DNA of 64,000 nt from Gambelia wislizenii (lineage: Eukaryota; Chordata; Lepidosauria; Squamata; Crotaphytidae): assembly GCA_030847615.1 (NCBI GenBank), contig JAUMIR010000004.1:228388501-228452500 (forward strand), written 5' to 3'. The position numbers were made by a program, and so were the translations under genes. Every line of letters starts with the position of its first letter. Position 1 is the stretch's first letter. Shown here in pieces: positions 20,748 to 33,400 of this stretch. The notes beneath the pieces were generated by a model. It ran no database searches and was not told where the DNA came from. It saw only the letters and a list, made by a program, of their open reading frames with translations.

Positions 20748-20990
20748 TTATCCCGGCCCAAGACTCAGCTGCCCTTTCTAGACTATGATTGTATGTTTTA
20801 AATTTTTTCCTTCTAATTTATATATATTTTAATTAATGCATGTTTTTAATCCTTTGTAATTTAATATTATTTTAAGGGGTGGGTGGGCTAGGGTATTGTG
20901 ACTATGGGGTTTTTATATTGTAAGCCGCCCCGATTGCGTTGCAGAGGGGCGGGATATAAATAAAATTTTATTATTATATTATTATTATAT
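20748..20990 (+). other. L2 3' UTR and ATT-repeat tail
   Basis: About 240 bp with AT-rich sequence, GTAAGCCGCCCCGATTGCG, GGGCGGGATATAAATAAA and then ATT repeats. The conserved hairpin-like tail is the probable RT recognition site (known for L2 and CR1; inferred here). The same motif ends the L2-tailed SINEs in the window. Confidence 0.75.
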
Positions 20991-22190
20991 TCTGACACAG
21001 TTTGGAATTTTTTTATATTATTTTATTTTTTTGCTGTATTCCACTGCGTCTGATAATCTCCACTATCACACTTATCTGTAATCATGCAATTGTGCTCTTT
21101 TGGTGAGCCATGGCCTCGTGCTCACTCTTCCGCACTGCCCCACTAACCCCACCTTCTTACCCAGTGCATGTGTGCCTTTTGATTTTTTAATTTTTATTTT
21201 GCCATGACTGTGCAATTATGGCAACTGATAAACTAACAAGAAAAGAAAAGAAAAGAAAAGGAAAGAAAAGAAAAGAAAAGAGAAATAGAAAGGAAAAGAA
21301 AAAGGAAAACTGAGTAAAACCAACCTTAACCTGCTTGGAAATAGCAAGTGGGAGAGCGGGGGAAAGGGGAGAGGAGGAGAATCACACCCACTTACACCAC
21401 ATGTCTGCCAGAATATTGGAACTGCAGTGGAATGGACCTATCACACCAGGGCCAGTAATAGAAAAGCAGCAATATTGGAAGCCATTGATGGGTTTTCCCC
21501 ATCAATGAAATGATGCGCTCCATCAGTGATTGAAATGCAAAGCAGGGCATTTGTATGTGATAAGTACTGGTGAAAGATGCTATTATCTGGCTGTAAATGC
21601 TATTTACCAGCCTTGTGATAAAGTCCAAAGTGTGCCTGAATCCATATGGCCCGCTTTGAACTTGGAGTTTAATTGATGCTGTTCTGCTCTGAGTTCAGTT
21701 GATAGGATGGGGAACACAAGGACATGTGAGCAAATCTAGCTGTTCTGGGAACCAATCCAGCTTTTGGTCTTCTCCAGGTGGCCATACTCCTTCCCCATTT
21801 CCCCAGATTTTGTAGCCCCACTCCCATTTTAAAAGTTTGAAATGCCTTTCCTAAGGCTTAGTTACTGTAGTTTCTGACAGTAAGAGCTTTAAGCTAAAAT
21901 ATGCTGGTATTCTGTCCCCCCCACCCTTTTGTCTTTGCCCCCACCTCCCAAGAACTTTTCTGAAGCTGAATTTGGCCATAGAGAGGAAAGAAGCCCCCAA
22001 CCCTTGGTCTCTGTTATGTTATAAAGATGTCCTACACCCTTAGTTTATACATAATTGCAAACTGTAGGATCTTCCGTGCCATGACTGGCTTTCCCAAATC
22101 AAGATGCATTCCTAAAGCTGAATTCTCTACTGCTTTGTTCAGACATAATGGCAAACCATGGTTTGTTGTCAAAGCATCTTACATGAACCT
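20991..22190. other. Mostly unique sequence
   Basis: Contains a GTCTGATAATCTCC end-like motif at 21048-21061 and an (AAAAG)n tract at about 21238-21302. No exon recognised. Confidence 0.4.
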
Positions 22191-22905
22191 AAGGCTGAAT
22201 CTACACAAAGGTTGTATCCCAGCCCCACTACATAGTATCCCTGTCCCGGTTTGATCTCTTTACTGCCACACACACCTGTTTTAATCAAAACTGAAATCAA
22301 TTTGGGAAGTCACACAGGACCCTTATTGCATAGCCACATCAGTGCAAGGGGGTATTTCTACTGTGTGCATGTGTTCTCTGTCTTGGTTTATGCTCAGTCA
22401 CACGATCGCAGTGCGTTTTTTAAATTCCTGCCACACATGTGCATATTTGCAGAGTTGCTTAATCAAATAGGCTTTGTTTTCCCATTGTTTTGATTGCTCA
22501 CCTTCACTTCTATAAAGTGAAGCTGGTATTGCAGGGGGAGGTGAAATGCCAACGCATGAATGTATGAAACAGTATGTATGTGAAAGTTTGCATACAAACA
22601 CCAACTCCAAAAAAGGTGACACTGCCTTTTCCAGATGCCAATAAAAAACAATGGAACTATCCTTCCATGGTGGGAATGATCACTCACCAACCTGCCCCCC
22701 TCCCCCTCTGGTTCTACCACAATCCCAATTCCGAGGTCAAACCGATGGTTCTTCCCCAAAACAGCAGAGTAAACTAGAGGCTGTTTTTTTTAATTGCCTT
22801 AAAGCCCTTAGGCTTTTAACATCAGGAGGAGATGAACACTATGTGTTCCAACAGGACTGGGATTGAGGGAAGGACACATTATTTAGCCTGTGTAGATTCA
22901 GCCTT
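22191..22905. mobile_element. 715-bp MITE with AAGGCTGAATCTACACA ends
   Basis: AAGGCTGAATCTACACA starts at 22191 and its reverse complement ends at 22905. Such ends are seen in hAT-like vertebrate elements, but I could not find an 8-bp duplication. Non-coding. Confidence 0.65.
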
Positions 22906-23887
22906 AGTTTCCTATATGCTTTCAAAGAAAGGCGGCATATAAATTGCACAAATAAAAAAAAAAAATCAAAAATAAATATGCTCCTTGTCACCCTTCTTAC
23001 TTTATCTTATTTATTTTAACTAACTATAGTATAACCAGCTACGGTTCCCAGAGCTCAGTTCTAATGAGGAACTCTGGTTTGTTTGAAAGTGAATGTGGGA
23101 CATTTGACCAACTCCTTTAAGAAAAGAGCTGAAGAGAAAAAGCAGTTTGTCATGCAAGCATGTTCTTGTAATGATTGGCCATAGTTTCATAGTTTCATCT
23201 GCACTGAATCACAAAGATTTCCTGTTCAGGAATTTTTCATGGTTCAGAGCAACTAGTAGTTCAAGTTGGTTTATAATTTAGAACTTTGAAATAAAAAAGG
23301 ATGGATTTAAGAATATGTTGTTCAGATGTGGAGTCCAACAAAGAATTTTGAGCTCTCTTGGTAGGCTCCAAATGTATGGGATTCCCTTGAGGTGAGTAGA
23401 TGTTGACAGATCAGTACTACCAATTAATTCTTTTTTTTTTTTTAATCTACCCCAGCAGACAAAGGGGGAAATGTGCTTTTGATCATGTGGAAGAACCTGG
23501 AAAGTATTGACAAAAGATAAAGGAAATTCTATGGTTGCAAATGAAATCCTAGATACAAGATAATGTGTACACTACATTATCTCAGCAACCGAAATTCAAA
23601 TAACCTAAGCTCTGTAATACACCTTCTGGCTATCTTGGGACTGAGCTTGCTTTTAAGCATTCAAAATGAACTTCTGTCAAATATTATCCAGAGGCCTGAT
23701 TTGTATGTAGCAGAGCTATTGATAAGTACATGTATTTACCATTTTAAAACAAACAGCAAAATAAGATATGCCCATGTCTTGACAGTGAGTTTTTCCCCCT
23801 GAAAGAGTGAATGATTAGGAAGTTTCCAAACTGAAGCAATGCCAAAGATGAACTCACCGTTGCTCACAATGCACTAATTGTGCTCTC
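22906..23887. other. Mostly unique sequence
   Basis: A SINE/L2-like tail fragment (GGCGGCATATAAATTG plus A-rich tail) lies at 22930-22965. The rest is unique AT-rich DNA with no recognised gene. Confidence 0.4.
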
Positions 23888-24085
23888 TGTTGTTATTGTT
23901 GTTGCTGCTGTTGTTGTTGTGTCCTTTAAAACCATTTCCAATTTACAGTGAACCTAAGGTGAACCTGTCATGGGGCTTTCTAGGCAATATTTGTTCAGAG
24001 GATGTTTGCCTTTGCCTTCCACTGAGGCTGAGAGTTTGTGACTTGCCTAATGTCACCCAGTGGGTTTCCATGGCTGAGCAAATGC
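23888..24085 (-). mobile_element. Sauria-type SINE
   Basis: The minus-strand (CAA)n tail lies at 23888-23920, preceded by the GACAGGTTCACCTTAGG and AAGTCACAAACTCTCAGCC blocks typical of this SINE. The head is truncated near 24085. Confidence 0.8.
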
Positions 24086-25410
24086 TCTCTAAATGCCTGT
24101 GTGCAGTGGGATGAAAGATCAGTGTGGTGGACAAGGTATTTTTGGGGAACCTATTCTATCATTACTAATCTTCTCACTGAAGAGTCACTAATAAGCTTCT
24201 GAGGGACTTGTAGGCTCCCAGAACCACAGTATCAAAACCACTAATTTAACAAAAGACACCTACCACCCCATGCAATGGATTTGTTAAATCATGATGACAA
24301 AAGTCTCTTCCAAAGCCTGAATGTCAGGTTTGGAAATCAAAACTAAACATCAACAAACAAGCTTGAAAAAATTACTTTTTTGGTGCTGGGGGGCAGTTCT
24401 AGGAGTTCAAGTCTAAAAAAGGAATCTTTTCAAGCTCTGATCTCAAAAGTTTATAGAAACCTTTGATTGAAAAAGGATTCTTCCCCCCCATACCCCATTC
24501 TGATTATCTTGATAATTAAGTATGAAAATGTACACTTTACATTTTTCAAAATTCAATTTTAGCTCTCATAGAGGAAAAAATGGCTTCTTAAGCCTTACTT
24601 ATGTAGAGGGCCTTTGATTTTAAAATCGTGATAATATTTTACTTGGACTCATCCTTCTTGGTCTAGAGTAGAGTTCCTCTTCTATATCACCTGTTCCCAG
24701 ATATTCATTCTCCTTGCACTTTTGTTTGTAACTTTTATTTTCTGCTTCTCACTGATCTCTTCCTCCCCTTGGTTATTCTGTCATTTCCCTGATAGGAGCT
24801 TTGATGTTCTGAATCCTAATCTACTTGCAATGCTCTATGCTCTGTTTCTCTTCATCTTGATGGTCCAGCATAAATATTCTGTTTGCATCCTGTTTTGCCA
24901 GCCTCTCTTTTGCAGCAGCCTGCCCTACTGTCAGCATAAAACCATGTTGGAAGCCTTGAGTGAAGCCAGTCCACTGGAGTGTGCAGTAAGTTGAATTGCC
25001 ACTACTTCCTGCTGTTCCTGTGATAGATAGTACCATAAAATGGATGTGATGTGGTTATTAGGCTGTGATTCAGTTCATACTGAGCTGTATTGATTGGTGT
25101 TGGTTCAGTGCTTGCTACACATTTTATCAATTGACCTTCCAGACTGTATTCCTGCTTGGTTTCTTTTGCCTCTAATTCTGCTTTATTGCCAGTTTTGTAG
25201 CTCCTCATTTTTGTTTGGTTGATTTCTTACAGCTTTTCTTAAGGATAGTCTCTTCTTTTATTTGCTCTTATTGCAGAGAATGACTTTTTCTAAAAAGACT
25301 CTATTTCCACACATAACTACAAGCATAACCCCCTATATATTTATTTAATTATTCATCTAACCCTCTACTTTTCTTACAGGTCAATTTCATAATCAGACAT
25401 TTATTCTAAA
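24086..25410. other. Unique sequence, no gene recognised
   Basis: An open frame at 24722-24994 has hydrophobic stretches but no recognisable family and no supporting exon signals, so I leave it uncalled. Confidence 0.4.
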
Positions 25411-25511
25411 GAAGCCAGTGTGATGTAGTAGGCAGAGTTTGGAAGGGCTGATCTTTTAAAAATATTTCCCTATCTATGGGCCTGCTATAGTTCAAAAAAG
25501 GAACTTTTCAT

Positions 25512-25735
25512 AGCTCTGGTAGTGGTTAGAGTGCTGGGTTGGGACTTGGGAGTTCCAGATTCTAGTCCACTCTGAGCCATCAAGGTCACAGAGTGATCTG
25601 GAGCAAATCACCCTCTCTCTTCCTGGCCTACCACACAGGGCTGTTGTGAGGATCCAATGTATGCTACTGTGAGATTATTGGAGGAAAGGTGGCATGTAGA
25701 TGTAAACCGTAAGTAATAAATAAGGAAAAACTGAA
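25512..25735 (+). mobile_element. tRNA-headed SINE with L2-type tail
   Basis: TGGTAGTGGTTAGAGTGC is an A-box-type tRNA head and GAGTTCCAGATTCTAGTCC a mutated B box. The body has CACACAGGGCTGTTGTGAGG and the end GGAGGAAAGGTGGCATGTAG with an AATAAATAAGG tail. The L2/CR1-like end suggests L2 mobilisation. Confidence 0.75.
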
Positions 25736-25865
25736 ACTTTCAGATGTAATGGACTACAACTTCCACCATCCCCATCCAGCATGGTTGTGGGTGATGGGAG
25801 TGGCAGTCCAGCAGATCTGAAGGGTGACAGGGTAGAGAAGGCTGTTCTGTATCATTTCAAGCTTT

Positions 25866-26318
25866 GAGGCCATGATATTGAGAACACAGCTGCACTGGGC
25901 AGGGCACATTTCTAAGATGGAGGACCATTGCCTCCCCAAAATAGTACTCTACAGTGAACTCGCCATGGGTCAGCGTAAGAAGGGCGCTCCAAAAAAGCCA
26001 TACATGGACTCCCTGAAACAACATCTCAGGCTCAGCCAAATTGATCACCAACAATGGTCTTCCCTGGCCTCACATCGGGAGACATGGAGACGTACTATCC
26101 ACAATGCTGCAGCCTTATTTGAGAACGCATGCCTAACAAGTCTTGAAGAGAAATGACAATGCAGAAAGAATCACAACCCAGAAACATCACCCATGGAGAC
26201 TTTCTGCTGTGCTTTCTGCAACCGGACTTGTTTATCTCGGATTGGCCTTTTTAGTCATCAGTGCACTTGCAGAAAGCGCGGGATGAGTCCTTCCTGAATC
26301 TTCATTTGCGAAGAAAAA
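25866..26318 (+). pseudogene. Non-LTR retrotransposon 3' end, copy 1
   Basis: The frame encodes MILRTQLHWAGHISKMEDH and, after a stop, CCAFCNRTCLSRIGLF, a cysteine-rich zinc-knuckle-like C-terminus. The same protein and 3' terminus (GAAGAAAAACCAGAG) recur at 46.04-46.74 kb, so 26318 is probably the true 3' end. It is the C-terminal part of a LINE ORF2; the clade is not assigned. 5'-truncated and with a stop at 26154. Confidence 0.75.
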
Positions 26319-27875
26319 CCAGAGAGGGGGGGGTTACTGTCATTTCCCCCTCCTCTTTTTTTTTTTTTTTGCCTTGGAGCTGCGTGGAATATCTTATGAA
26401 TGCAAAAGCATGGCTTCTGTTCAGTAAAGGGGCCTTAGGAACACAGCAGCCCTGGCACCTTCAGGTTGTTTTGGAAATAATGGTCAGCATTCAAAATGGC
26501 TTTCCAAGCTGTTGATGTTGAAGCACATTTATTTATTTATAAGCGCCTTCTGACTTTTATTGCCTTGTCATTTGTGGCACTGTTAGGAAGAGCTGGGATA
26601 CAAACTGAACCATTTTTGACTTTGCAACAGGCATCATTATTCTTCTACTCATTTCTTTGTTTGCCAGGCAGAGGCACAAATGGCAGGGCTATTTCTTTTT
26701 AGTAGAACCCTTGGCGACAGGGACCAAATGTCACTGCTGTATGTTAGCCAACCAAAAAGGATTTTGGTTCCCAGTCTAGTCTATGGAGGTCATAAAAAAC
26801 TCTCAGCAACAGTTGAATAGGTTGGCAACTGATAAAGATTTTTTTAGAAATGGGCAGAGAGTGTAATGCTTAGACATTCCTTGTATGTGTGGACTGGAGT
26901 TGTGAGCCAGAGGTTCCTGGTATAATTTATGGTTGCTCTCAAAATCTTTGCTGTGTACATTTCTTCCCGATTTTGGGAGTCCTACATTGCTTGTTCTTAT
27001 GGAAGAGAGTCCATGTGTTAGATATCTTTCCTTTTCTTCCAGTTCTTATATTTTTTATTTTTAAAACAAAGTATTGTGTTTGAGGGGATGCTGAAGATTT
27101 TTTTGGGGGGGGAAATTCTAATATGAATTGACCTTATTGGCATCTTCTAATCAATGTGTTGATCAGAACACAGCAATTTTTTTGAATTTTGGACTTCTCT
27201 GAATTTTGCAATGCAATTCTCAGATCAAAAACGTTTTAGTTCTTTCAGCTCATTTGCATTACCCCACCATCACTGCACACATTAATGATGCATATTACTA
27301 AAATACTGCAAAAAAGCCATTTGAGGCAATCATATTACAATTGTTTGAAAATTCCTTTTAAAAAACAAAAAACAAAAATCCAATGTTTTGCCAGTGCATA
27401 TTGATGAAACATCACACAACTCCAGTTCTTGACAAGATATTATGCATAATTGCATCAAGATTTTTAGCAATTTTCTTCTACTGATGTGCAGGAGCATAGG
27501 TGCACATTAGTAAAACACCACACAAAAAACTTTTTGATACAGTCATATCTATATTAATAGTGATTAACATTTTTGCATTGTTTTATTAGTGGATATACTC
27601 ACAATTTAGATATATGGGAGAAAAGACTGCAGTAAGCTGAAGACTCTGAAAAGTGCAGGAAGCAGTATGTTTCAGGACAAATGGGATGCAATATGCGATT
27701 TAAAAAATACTTCTTTGAATTGTTGTAAATATTACCAGGGTGAATTTTTGAACATTTCAAAAATGTTATAAGTGTTCTTGTTTTAATTATTATAGCAACA
27801 TTAATTTAAAATGATAGCAGTAGGGAGAAATCAGAAATAACCCAGTTAATTTAATTTGCATATTTAACAAAAGTT
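26319..27875. other. Unique AT-rich sequence
   Basis: No repeat family or exon recognised. Stretches such as 27235-27300 (TCATTTGCATTACCCC, an octamer-like word, and ACATTAATGATGCATATT) could be regulatory. Confidence 0.35.
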
Positions 27876-27879
27876 TTAA

Positions 27880-28020
27880 GCAGTGGTTCTTAACCTGTGG
27901 TCCAGGGACCCCCAGGTGTTCACAGTGTCCTCAAAGGTGGTCCACGAAGGCTTGAAGGCTGCATGGCCCACCTCTTCCCTTCAGTGACGCACTAGAGCTG
28001 TCAGGCTGTGAATTCTAAGT
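27880..28020. mobile_element. hAT MITE fragment (CAGTGGTTCTTAACC end)
   Basis: The start CAGTGGTTCTTAACCTGTGG is the same terminus seen in the two complete hAT MITEs at 30081 and 35000, but the right end is lost. Confidence 0.5.
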
Positions 28021-28269
28021 AACTTTCTTAATAATAATAAGAAATAATAAGAGGCATCATATTGCTGTATTTGTGTAGTATGAAAGGACCTAGAGTCTAT
28101 GGACTTTATCAAGACGAGGCTATAACTGCACGATTATGATGTCATGGTATTAGAAGGCTTTAGATGTGATGTAGTGTGTCAACTCCATGGATATAATGTT
28201 CCTGTGAATGTATCTTGAAACATCATTTTATTATATGACATTACCATATTTATTCATGTATGTTTTTAT

Positions 28270-29147
28270 TTTTTTTTAAGTTCATAATTCTTTTATTATG
28301 GTTTGTCTATATACTCTAAAAATTACATATATTTCAACAAAAGTACAAACAGAGAAAAAGAAAACAAAGAAAAAGAGGATAGATAAAAATAATATATATG
28401 AAAAAGTATATAGATAAATAAATATAAATGACTTCCAACCATCTCTTCAGCAACTATACACATATACGTAATCATACACTGCTTTCAAGCAAACTACTTC
28501 ATACACTTCTTTTGACAATTAACTTGTATTAGTTCTCAAAACTAATAATTATTACATCATTTTCTTTTTTGCTCAAAAAGTCTAATAGAGGTTTCCAGTC
28601 TTCTTAAAAAGTTCTAATGAATTTTCTGTAATCAAGCTTGACAGCTTATCCATTTGTGCTAACTCATTTAATTTTAACTACCAGTCTTTCACTATAGGCA
28701 TTTCTGAATTCTTCCATTACTGAGCATATAACATTCATGCAGCTGTGATCATGTATTGGTGTATTCTTTCATAGTTTCTTTCCAGTTGTTCATACATGAG
28801 TCCCAGAAGAAAAAGTTGCAGTTTTAGCTGTATGATAATCTTCAATATTCTCTGGATCAAAATCTGGATTTGAACCTGACATTTTTATGCCTTCTTACAA
28901 GTCTACCCTTCTTGTTGTTCACATTTCCAACACACATTTGGAACTCCTTTATTCATTCTAGACAACATTTCTGGGGTCATATACCAATGGTACATCATTT
29001 TATAAAAATTATCTTTAAGATTATAGCACAATGTGAATTTTAACACATTGCACATCCTTTCCCATTGCTCCATTTATATGTTATATCTAGAATTGCAACA
29101 CTAATAGATTGTTTTAGAGCAACACAGCCCCACACATTTTTAGACTC
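28270..29147 (-). pseudogene. 5'-truncated L1, minus strand, with 17-bp target duplication
   Basis: The 17-bp word starting TTCATGTATG flanks both ends (28253-28269, 29148-29164). A poly-T run at 28270 marks the minus-strand poly-A. Reverse translation near 28910-28960 gives VCWKCEQQEG, the L1 ORF2 cysteine motif, preceded by YHWYMTPEML. 878 bp, no intact frame. Confidence 0.85.
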
Positions 29148-29373
29148 TTCATGTATGTTTTTATACATTGAAACTGTGCCTGGGTGTACAGGAGACTTGA
29201 GCTTTGTTTTCCTGGTGTGCCACAGACTTTTATGTGACCTTGTACAAATGTCACTGGAGGAGCAGAGGAAGGAGGGATAGACACAAACTGGCAACTGACA
29301 CATCTTGCTTTTAATTTTGGCCCTTGTGATATATATACCATTGACTAGAGCTTGGAAATATTAATACTTATTA

Positions 29374-29554
29374 CAGTTGGCCCTCTGTATCCATGGATTT
29401 GGCACCCATGGATTCCACTATCCACAGCTTGAGAATATTTTTTAAAAAATAAATTCCAAGAAGCAAACCTTGATTTTGCCATTTTATAGAAGGAGCACTA
29501 TTTTACTACACCATTGTATATAATGGGACTTGAGCATCCATGGATTTTGGAATC

Positions 29555-29585
<31 letters not shown>

Positions 29586-29623
29586 CCTGGAATCATACTC
29601 CAAAAGATACCAAGGGCTCACTG
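29374..29623. mobile_element. Tigger/pogo-like MITE
   Basis: 250 bp flanked by TA (29372-29373, 29624-29625). Ends CAGTTGGCCCTCTGTATCCA and CCAAGGGCTCACTG pair imperfectly. It shares AAGCAAACCTTGATTTTGCC with the copy at 51650. A (GT)n run at 29557-29585 lies inside. Confidence 0.85.
29557..29585. repeat. (GT)n microsatellite
   Basis: About 14 GT units within the Tigger-like MITE. Confidence 0.95.
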
Positions 29624-30080
29624 TATTACAATTCCCATGGCATGTTGACTGGAGGATTCTGGGACTTGTAGCAAAAAGTAACTTGTCCAAACTCTTACAG
29701 CTGACCAGACACTCTCATCTCGAGTCTGCCACTTTATTTTGCTTGAGTAATTTGACAAAATGGGAATGAGCATTAGGTTATGATGGTGTAGAGCTTGGAA
29801 TGTTGTATTTGAATACTCAGTTTGAATATTGAGTGTTAGAAATTGTGAGATTAATCCATTGTGATTAATATTAACCACTGAAACAGTTTAATTTATTGAA
29901 CTGCATTAATTAAGTGATTTACTTAATTCACTGGTTTGTGAAACAAACCATGGGATTTATTAAGAATGACACATGGGTTGTTATTGTTGACCCCTAGTGG
30001 CACATTTTGTTCGTTGTTTCTTCAGAAGTGCTATTTTTATAACTTGAAAGTTGGCTTTCCCAACCTGGTACTCTCTAGAC

Positions 30081-30413
30081 CAGTGGTTCTTAACCCTTTC
30101 TTTACCAGAGATCCCCTTTAAATATCTTTTAATATCTATTAATAATAATACATAATCCATGAACCCTTCCCTCGGAGGCACTGGAGGGGAGGGAAGACTT
30201 TTCTCCTGCTTCTTCCTGCAAGTTTTTTGGCTGGAGCAGATTGAATGGCAATGCACAGGCCAAGCCAGCCAGCCAGCCTTTGCCTTGGCTCCTGTCACGT
30301 GGCCACTCCACTGTTGGAGGAGGTGAGCCAAGCAGCCTTCAAGCCTTTGCAGACCCCCTGTGCGGACATTACGGCTCCCTGGAGATCTGCAGATCACAGA
30401 TTAAGAACTACTG
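30081..30413. mobile_element. hAT MITE with 8-bp target duplication
   Basis: 333 bp. CTCTAGAC lies on both sides (30073-30080 and 30414-30421). Termini CAGTGGTTCTTAACCC and GATTAAGAACTACTG are inverted repeats. An 8-bp duplication with CAG...CTG ends is typical of hAT elements. A relative lies at 35000-35351 (shared CTTCTTCCTGCAAGTTT). Confidence 0.9.
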
Positions 30414-30421
30414 CTCTAGAC

Positions 30422-33400
30422 TGTTGGGATACAAATGGCTGTGGAAAGTGTGATCTGTGCTTGGAAGCTGCCAGGTTGGGAAGGCTGTCCTGAAGTATAG
30501 AATCTAACAATCTGTTAAACTTTCATCACTAACCCAAATCTTTCTTTTTTCCACCCACATCCATCCACATCAACATATATGCTGTTCACGTGTCTTTCAA
30601 ACACTGTGGACTGTTTGTCTGTATTGGAAATAGTTACTGAGGGGTGATATATTCATTCCATTTAGAGGACAAATCAGCAATGACTGAATACAGCAATTAG
30701 TGAGTAGTGAAAGCAAGAGTGGAGAATTCTTAATCAGAAATGTTTTGAGTGCCTCTGAAAATATGTAGAATATTTTCCTGCAGTATGAAATAATGCCTTA
30801 CTCTATTCCAATTACTTAGAGTTTAGAAGCAATATCTGTGGGAATCAATGCTACAATACATGGCTTGCCTTCAAGGGCCAAGGGTACCCAGCTTAACCCT
30901 GTTCCACTCCTGTTTCTAACAATCTCAGGCCTTATCTACAAGGGTTAAATACCCCAGCTTGCCTCCATTCCAGAGCCCTGCAGTCCATATGACGTAGACC
31001 TTTTGCCCTGATCTGCCCCCAGGCAGTCCTCACCACCCCCAGGACAGGTATGGGACTGGAATAGGAGAAAGCTGAGATAAGGCCCTTTACAGCATTGAAA
31101 AATAATACTTGGTTTACCCTGCTACCACCAGGTTGGAATAGATTGGGTGCAGTGTGTCCATGGGAACCTGTCCTTCAGTGAATAACAAGGCAAAACCTCT
31201 TACTCATTGCATTACTGAAGTAGCGATTCATGTGAACCCTGTCATTTTACTTGTTAAATCCTGTTGGTGGGAAGGGGAGAAGGAAATAATTAATGAAATT
31301 CAACTGTTTCCCAGCTCTGATATTAAGAACCTATTTACCCACAAATTAATTTGTTAAGCCTGGTGTGTGTGTGTGTGTGTGGGGGGGTTGTAACTAATTA
31401 ACACATGACTAGTCATATTTATTTAGTTATTTTCAAGCTCCGGCACAGTGGTAGTTTCTCTGTGTTATTTTTGCTCAGCCTGTGTTGTTTTTGCTCAGCC
31501 TGCGATACACTGTCTTTGTATGTGGAGAATTCATTTAGTTAGACTGTCTAATAGTTATGCTAGCATGAAGATCTGTAGATTTGGGATCTTTCATGAAAGG
31601 ATGGTAAGTCTTTGTTTATTGTTTTACATGAAGAAGAGTCTGTTGAATGTTCTGTTTCTGACACAGTGCCCTTTCATCCTACATAATTATGATCCACCAT
31701 GACTTCGTCATATGTGATATGTAGTTTGGTGAGGCAGTAGAGATCTCTGGTTGAGAATTCTAAATTCCCCTCCCTGAACTGTGAATCTCAGGATTTCATA
31801 GGATGTCACAGTGGAATTATAGTGCTATAATTGTGTAGTGTGAAAAGGCCCATAGAAAGAACTTAGGCTGGGCTCATCTTGAACAAGAAATCTGTAAAAA
31901 AAATGTAGTATTTTCCTTCATAAAGCTATATGAAGGCAAACATATGCTTTAATACGGAGTGGTAGAATGTAACAATAATGTTTATTTTGTCCATTTAAGA
32001 CAGTCTAAGATTTGTTTGTCAGTTACCGGTACATTATCTGAAATCCTTCCCTTAACTTGAAAAAAGAAGTGAAGATTTTTTAAAACGAGAGAAAGAAGAA
32101 CACTGCCAAACAAGGTCTTGACCACAAATTCTTTATAAATCCATAATTTGCTAAATATAAGGGACAGAGAAATGTGTGCTATATGTCAGTCTTTTTGTAT
32201 ACACAAACAGATAGTTTTTTCTTTTTCCTCTTCACAGATAGCATAACCGAAGTGTGTACGAGATTAGGAAATAGATTTTGATGATGAATGGTCAATTTTT
32301 TTTAAAAAAAAATCTCACTTCATTCCATCCGTTCATAAAAGTCATTATGGGAACAAATAGCATTTTCTTACCTCAGGCATTCTGTGACTTTTGGTCACAG
32401 GACGATGGTTTTCTACAATATCTATAACGGTAGATTAAAAAAACACACACATAGCAACTAAAGAAATAGCTTGAACAGTGGGGAGCATTACGAGGGGAAG
32501 TTGCTGGGGGGGAGAGGAAATGAATATAGTGGCATTGAGAAGTTCACAGCATTATTCTACCGTCAGCAGTTGGGTTTCGGTCAATAATTCATATGAAGAA
32601 GTACTCATAGATGCTGACCTAGTCAGACTGATGTATTTAAGAAGAAATAAAAAGAAGAGAAGAAAGAGGAAAGGGGGATGGGGAGAGAGGGATGGAGAGA
32701 TGGAAAGGAAGCATGTTACATAAGTTCAGGCAGAATTAATGAGATCAATCCATTTTATTTTTCTTTACTGAATAGAAATTAATTATCCTACTGAAACGAG
32801 ATGGTTAGCCTTCATACAGGGCTGCAAACATACTTTCATTGGGTCAAGAAGCAATTGGCCAACTTATTTTTACCTAGGAGAGTTTCCTGTGGCTTTAAGA
32901 GCTTCATAATGTGCAGGTCTTGGCCATTGTGACTTTTCCATATGTGGAAATGAAGGAATGACTAAAACTTCAGCTGTTGTGTAGGCATTTATTGGATTCT
33001 TTCATAATAATGGGCACACCAGCAATAGAGAGCTTGTCTATATGAGAAGAAAAAATACAGATTGATGTGCATTCTCACAAATTCACAGCAGTGCTAATTT
33101 GTCTCCATGGGGGTTTTTTTTGGTTACAAAATTGAGTGTATGCAAAGCTATCAGTGTTTGAAGTGCACACAGAGCCATGCCTGCAAATCAAGATGGTAGC
33201 CAAGAGTACAGCACATTATTTTCTCCACATGTGATATTGCGTCTGCACAGTATATTTTTTAAACTTGTAAATCAAAGCTGTACAACTGCAATCTTCCACT
33301 TGTAAAAAAAATCTCTGATCATCTCAGCAAAAAAGCACGCACTTGATAATACAAAGTGCAAAAATGGCACTCCCATCCCCTTCCTTGCTGGAAAGCCCAC

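Larger units (their letters stand above)
17078..20990 (+). mobile_element. L2-clade non-LTR retrotransposon, apparently near full length
   Basis: The unit comprises four tandem monomers (17078-17731), one long endonuclease/RT frame, a 3' UTR, and a tail of ATT repeats (about 20966-20990) preceded by GTAAGCCGCCCCGATTGCG. The arrangement promoter, EN-RT, short-repeat tail is that of L2/CR1-group LINEs. Base composition is GC-richer than the surroundings and the coding frame is undamaged, implying recent insertion. I saw no target duplication, as usual for L2. Confidence 0.85.

Noticed and set aside
18131..20761. Minus-strand frames across the L2 (for example 18131-18415, 18542-18877, 20513-20761)
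   Set aside because: Shadows of the plus-strand EN-RT frame.
21048..21061. Right end of a transposon spanning 16877-21061 that would contain the whole L2
   Set aside because: The 16877-17052 MITE already has a closer partner end, and I found no matching duplication at 16877 and 21061. Kept only as an alternative.
24722..24994. 90-aa frame with hydrophobic stretches, possible membrane protein
   Set aside because: The composition follows T-rich DNA and there is no family match or supporting start and splice context.
30927..31084. Small MITE with GGCCTTATCT ends
   Set aside because: Terminal match is only about 10 bp with no flank duplication; listed only as a possibility within the surrounding tract.
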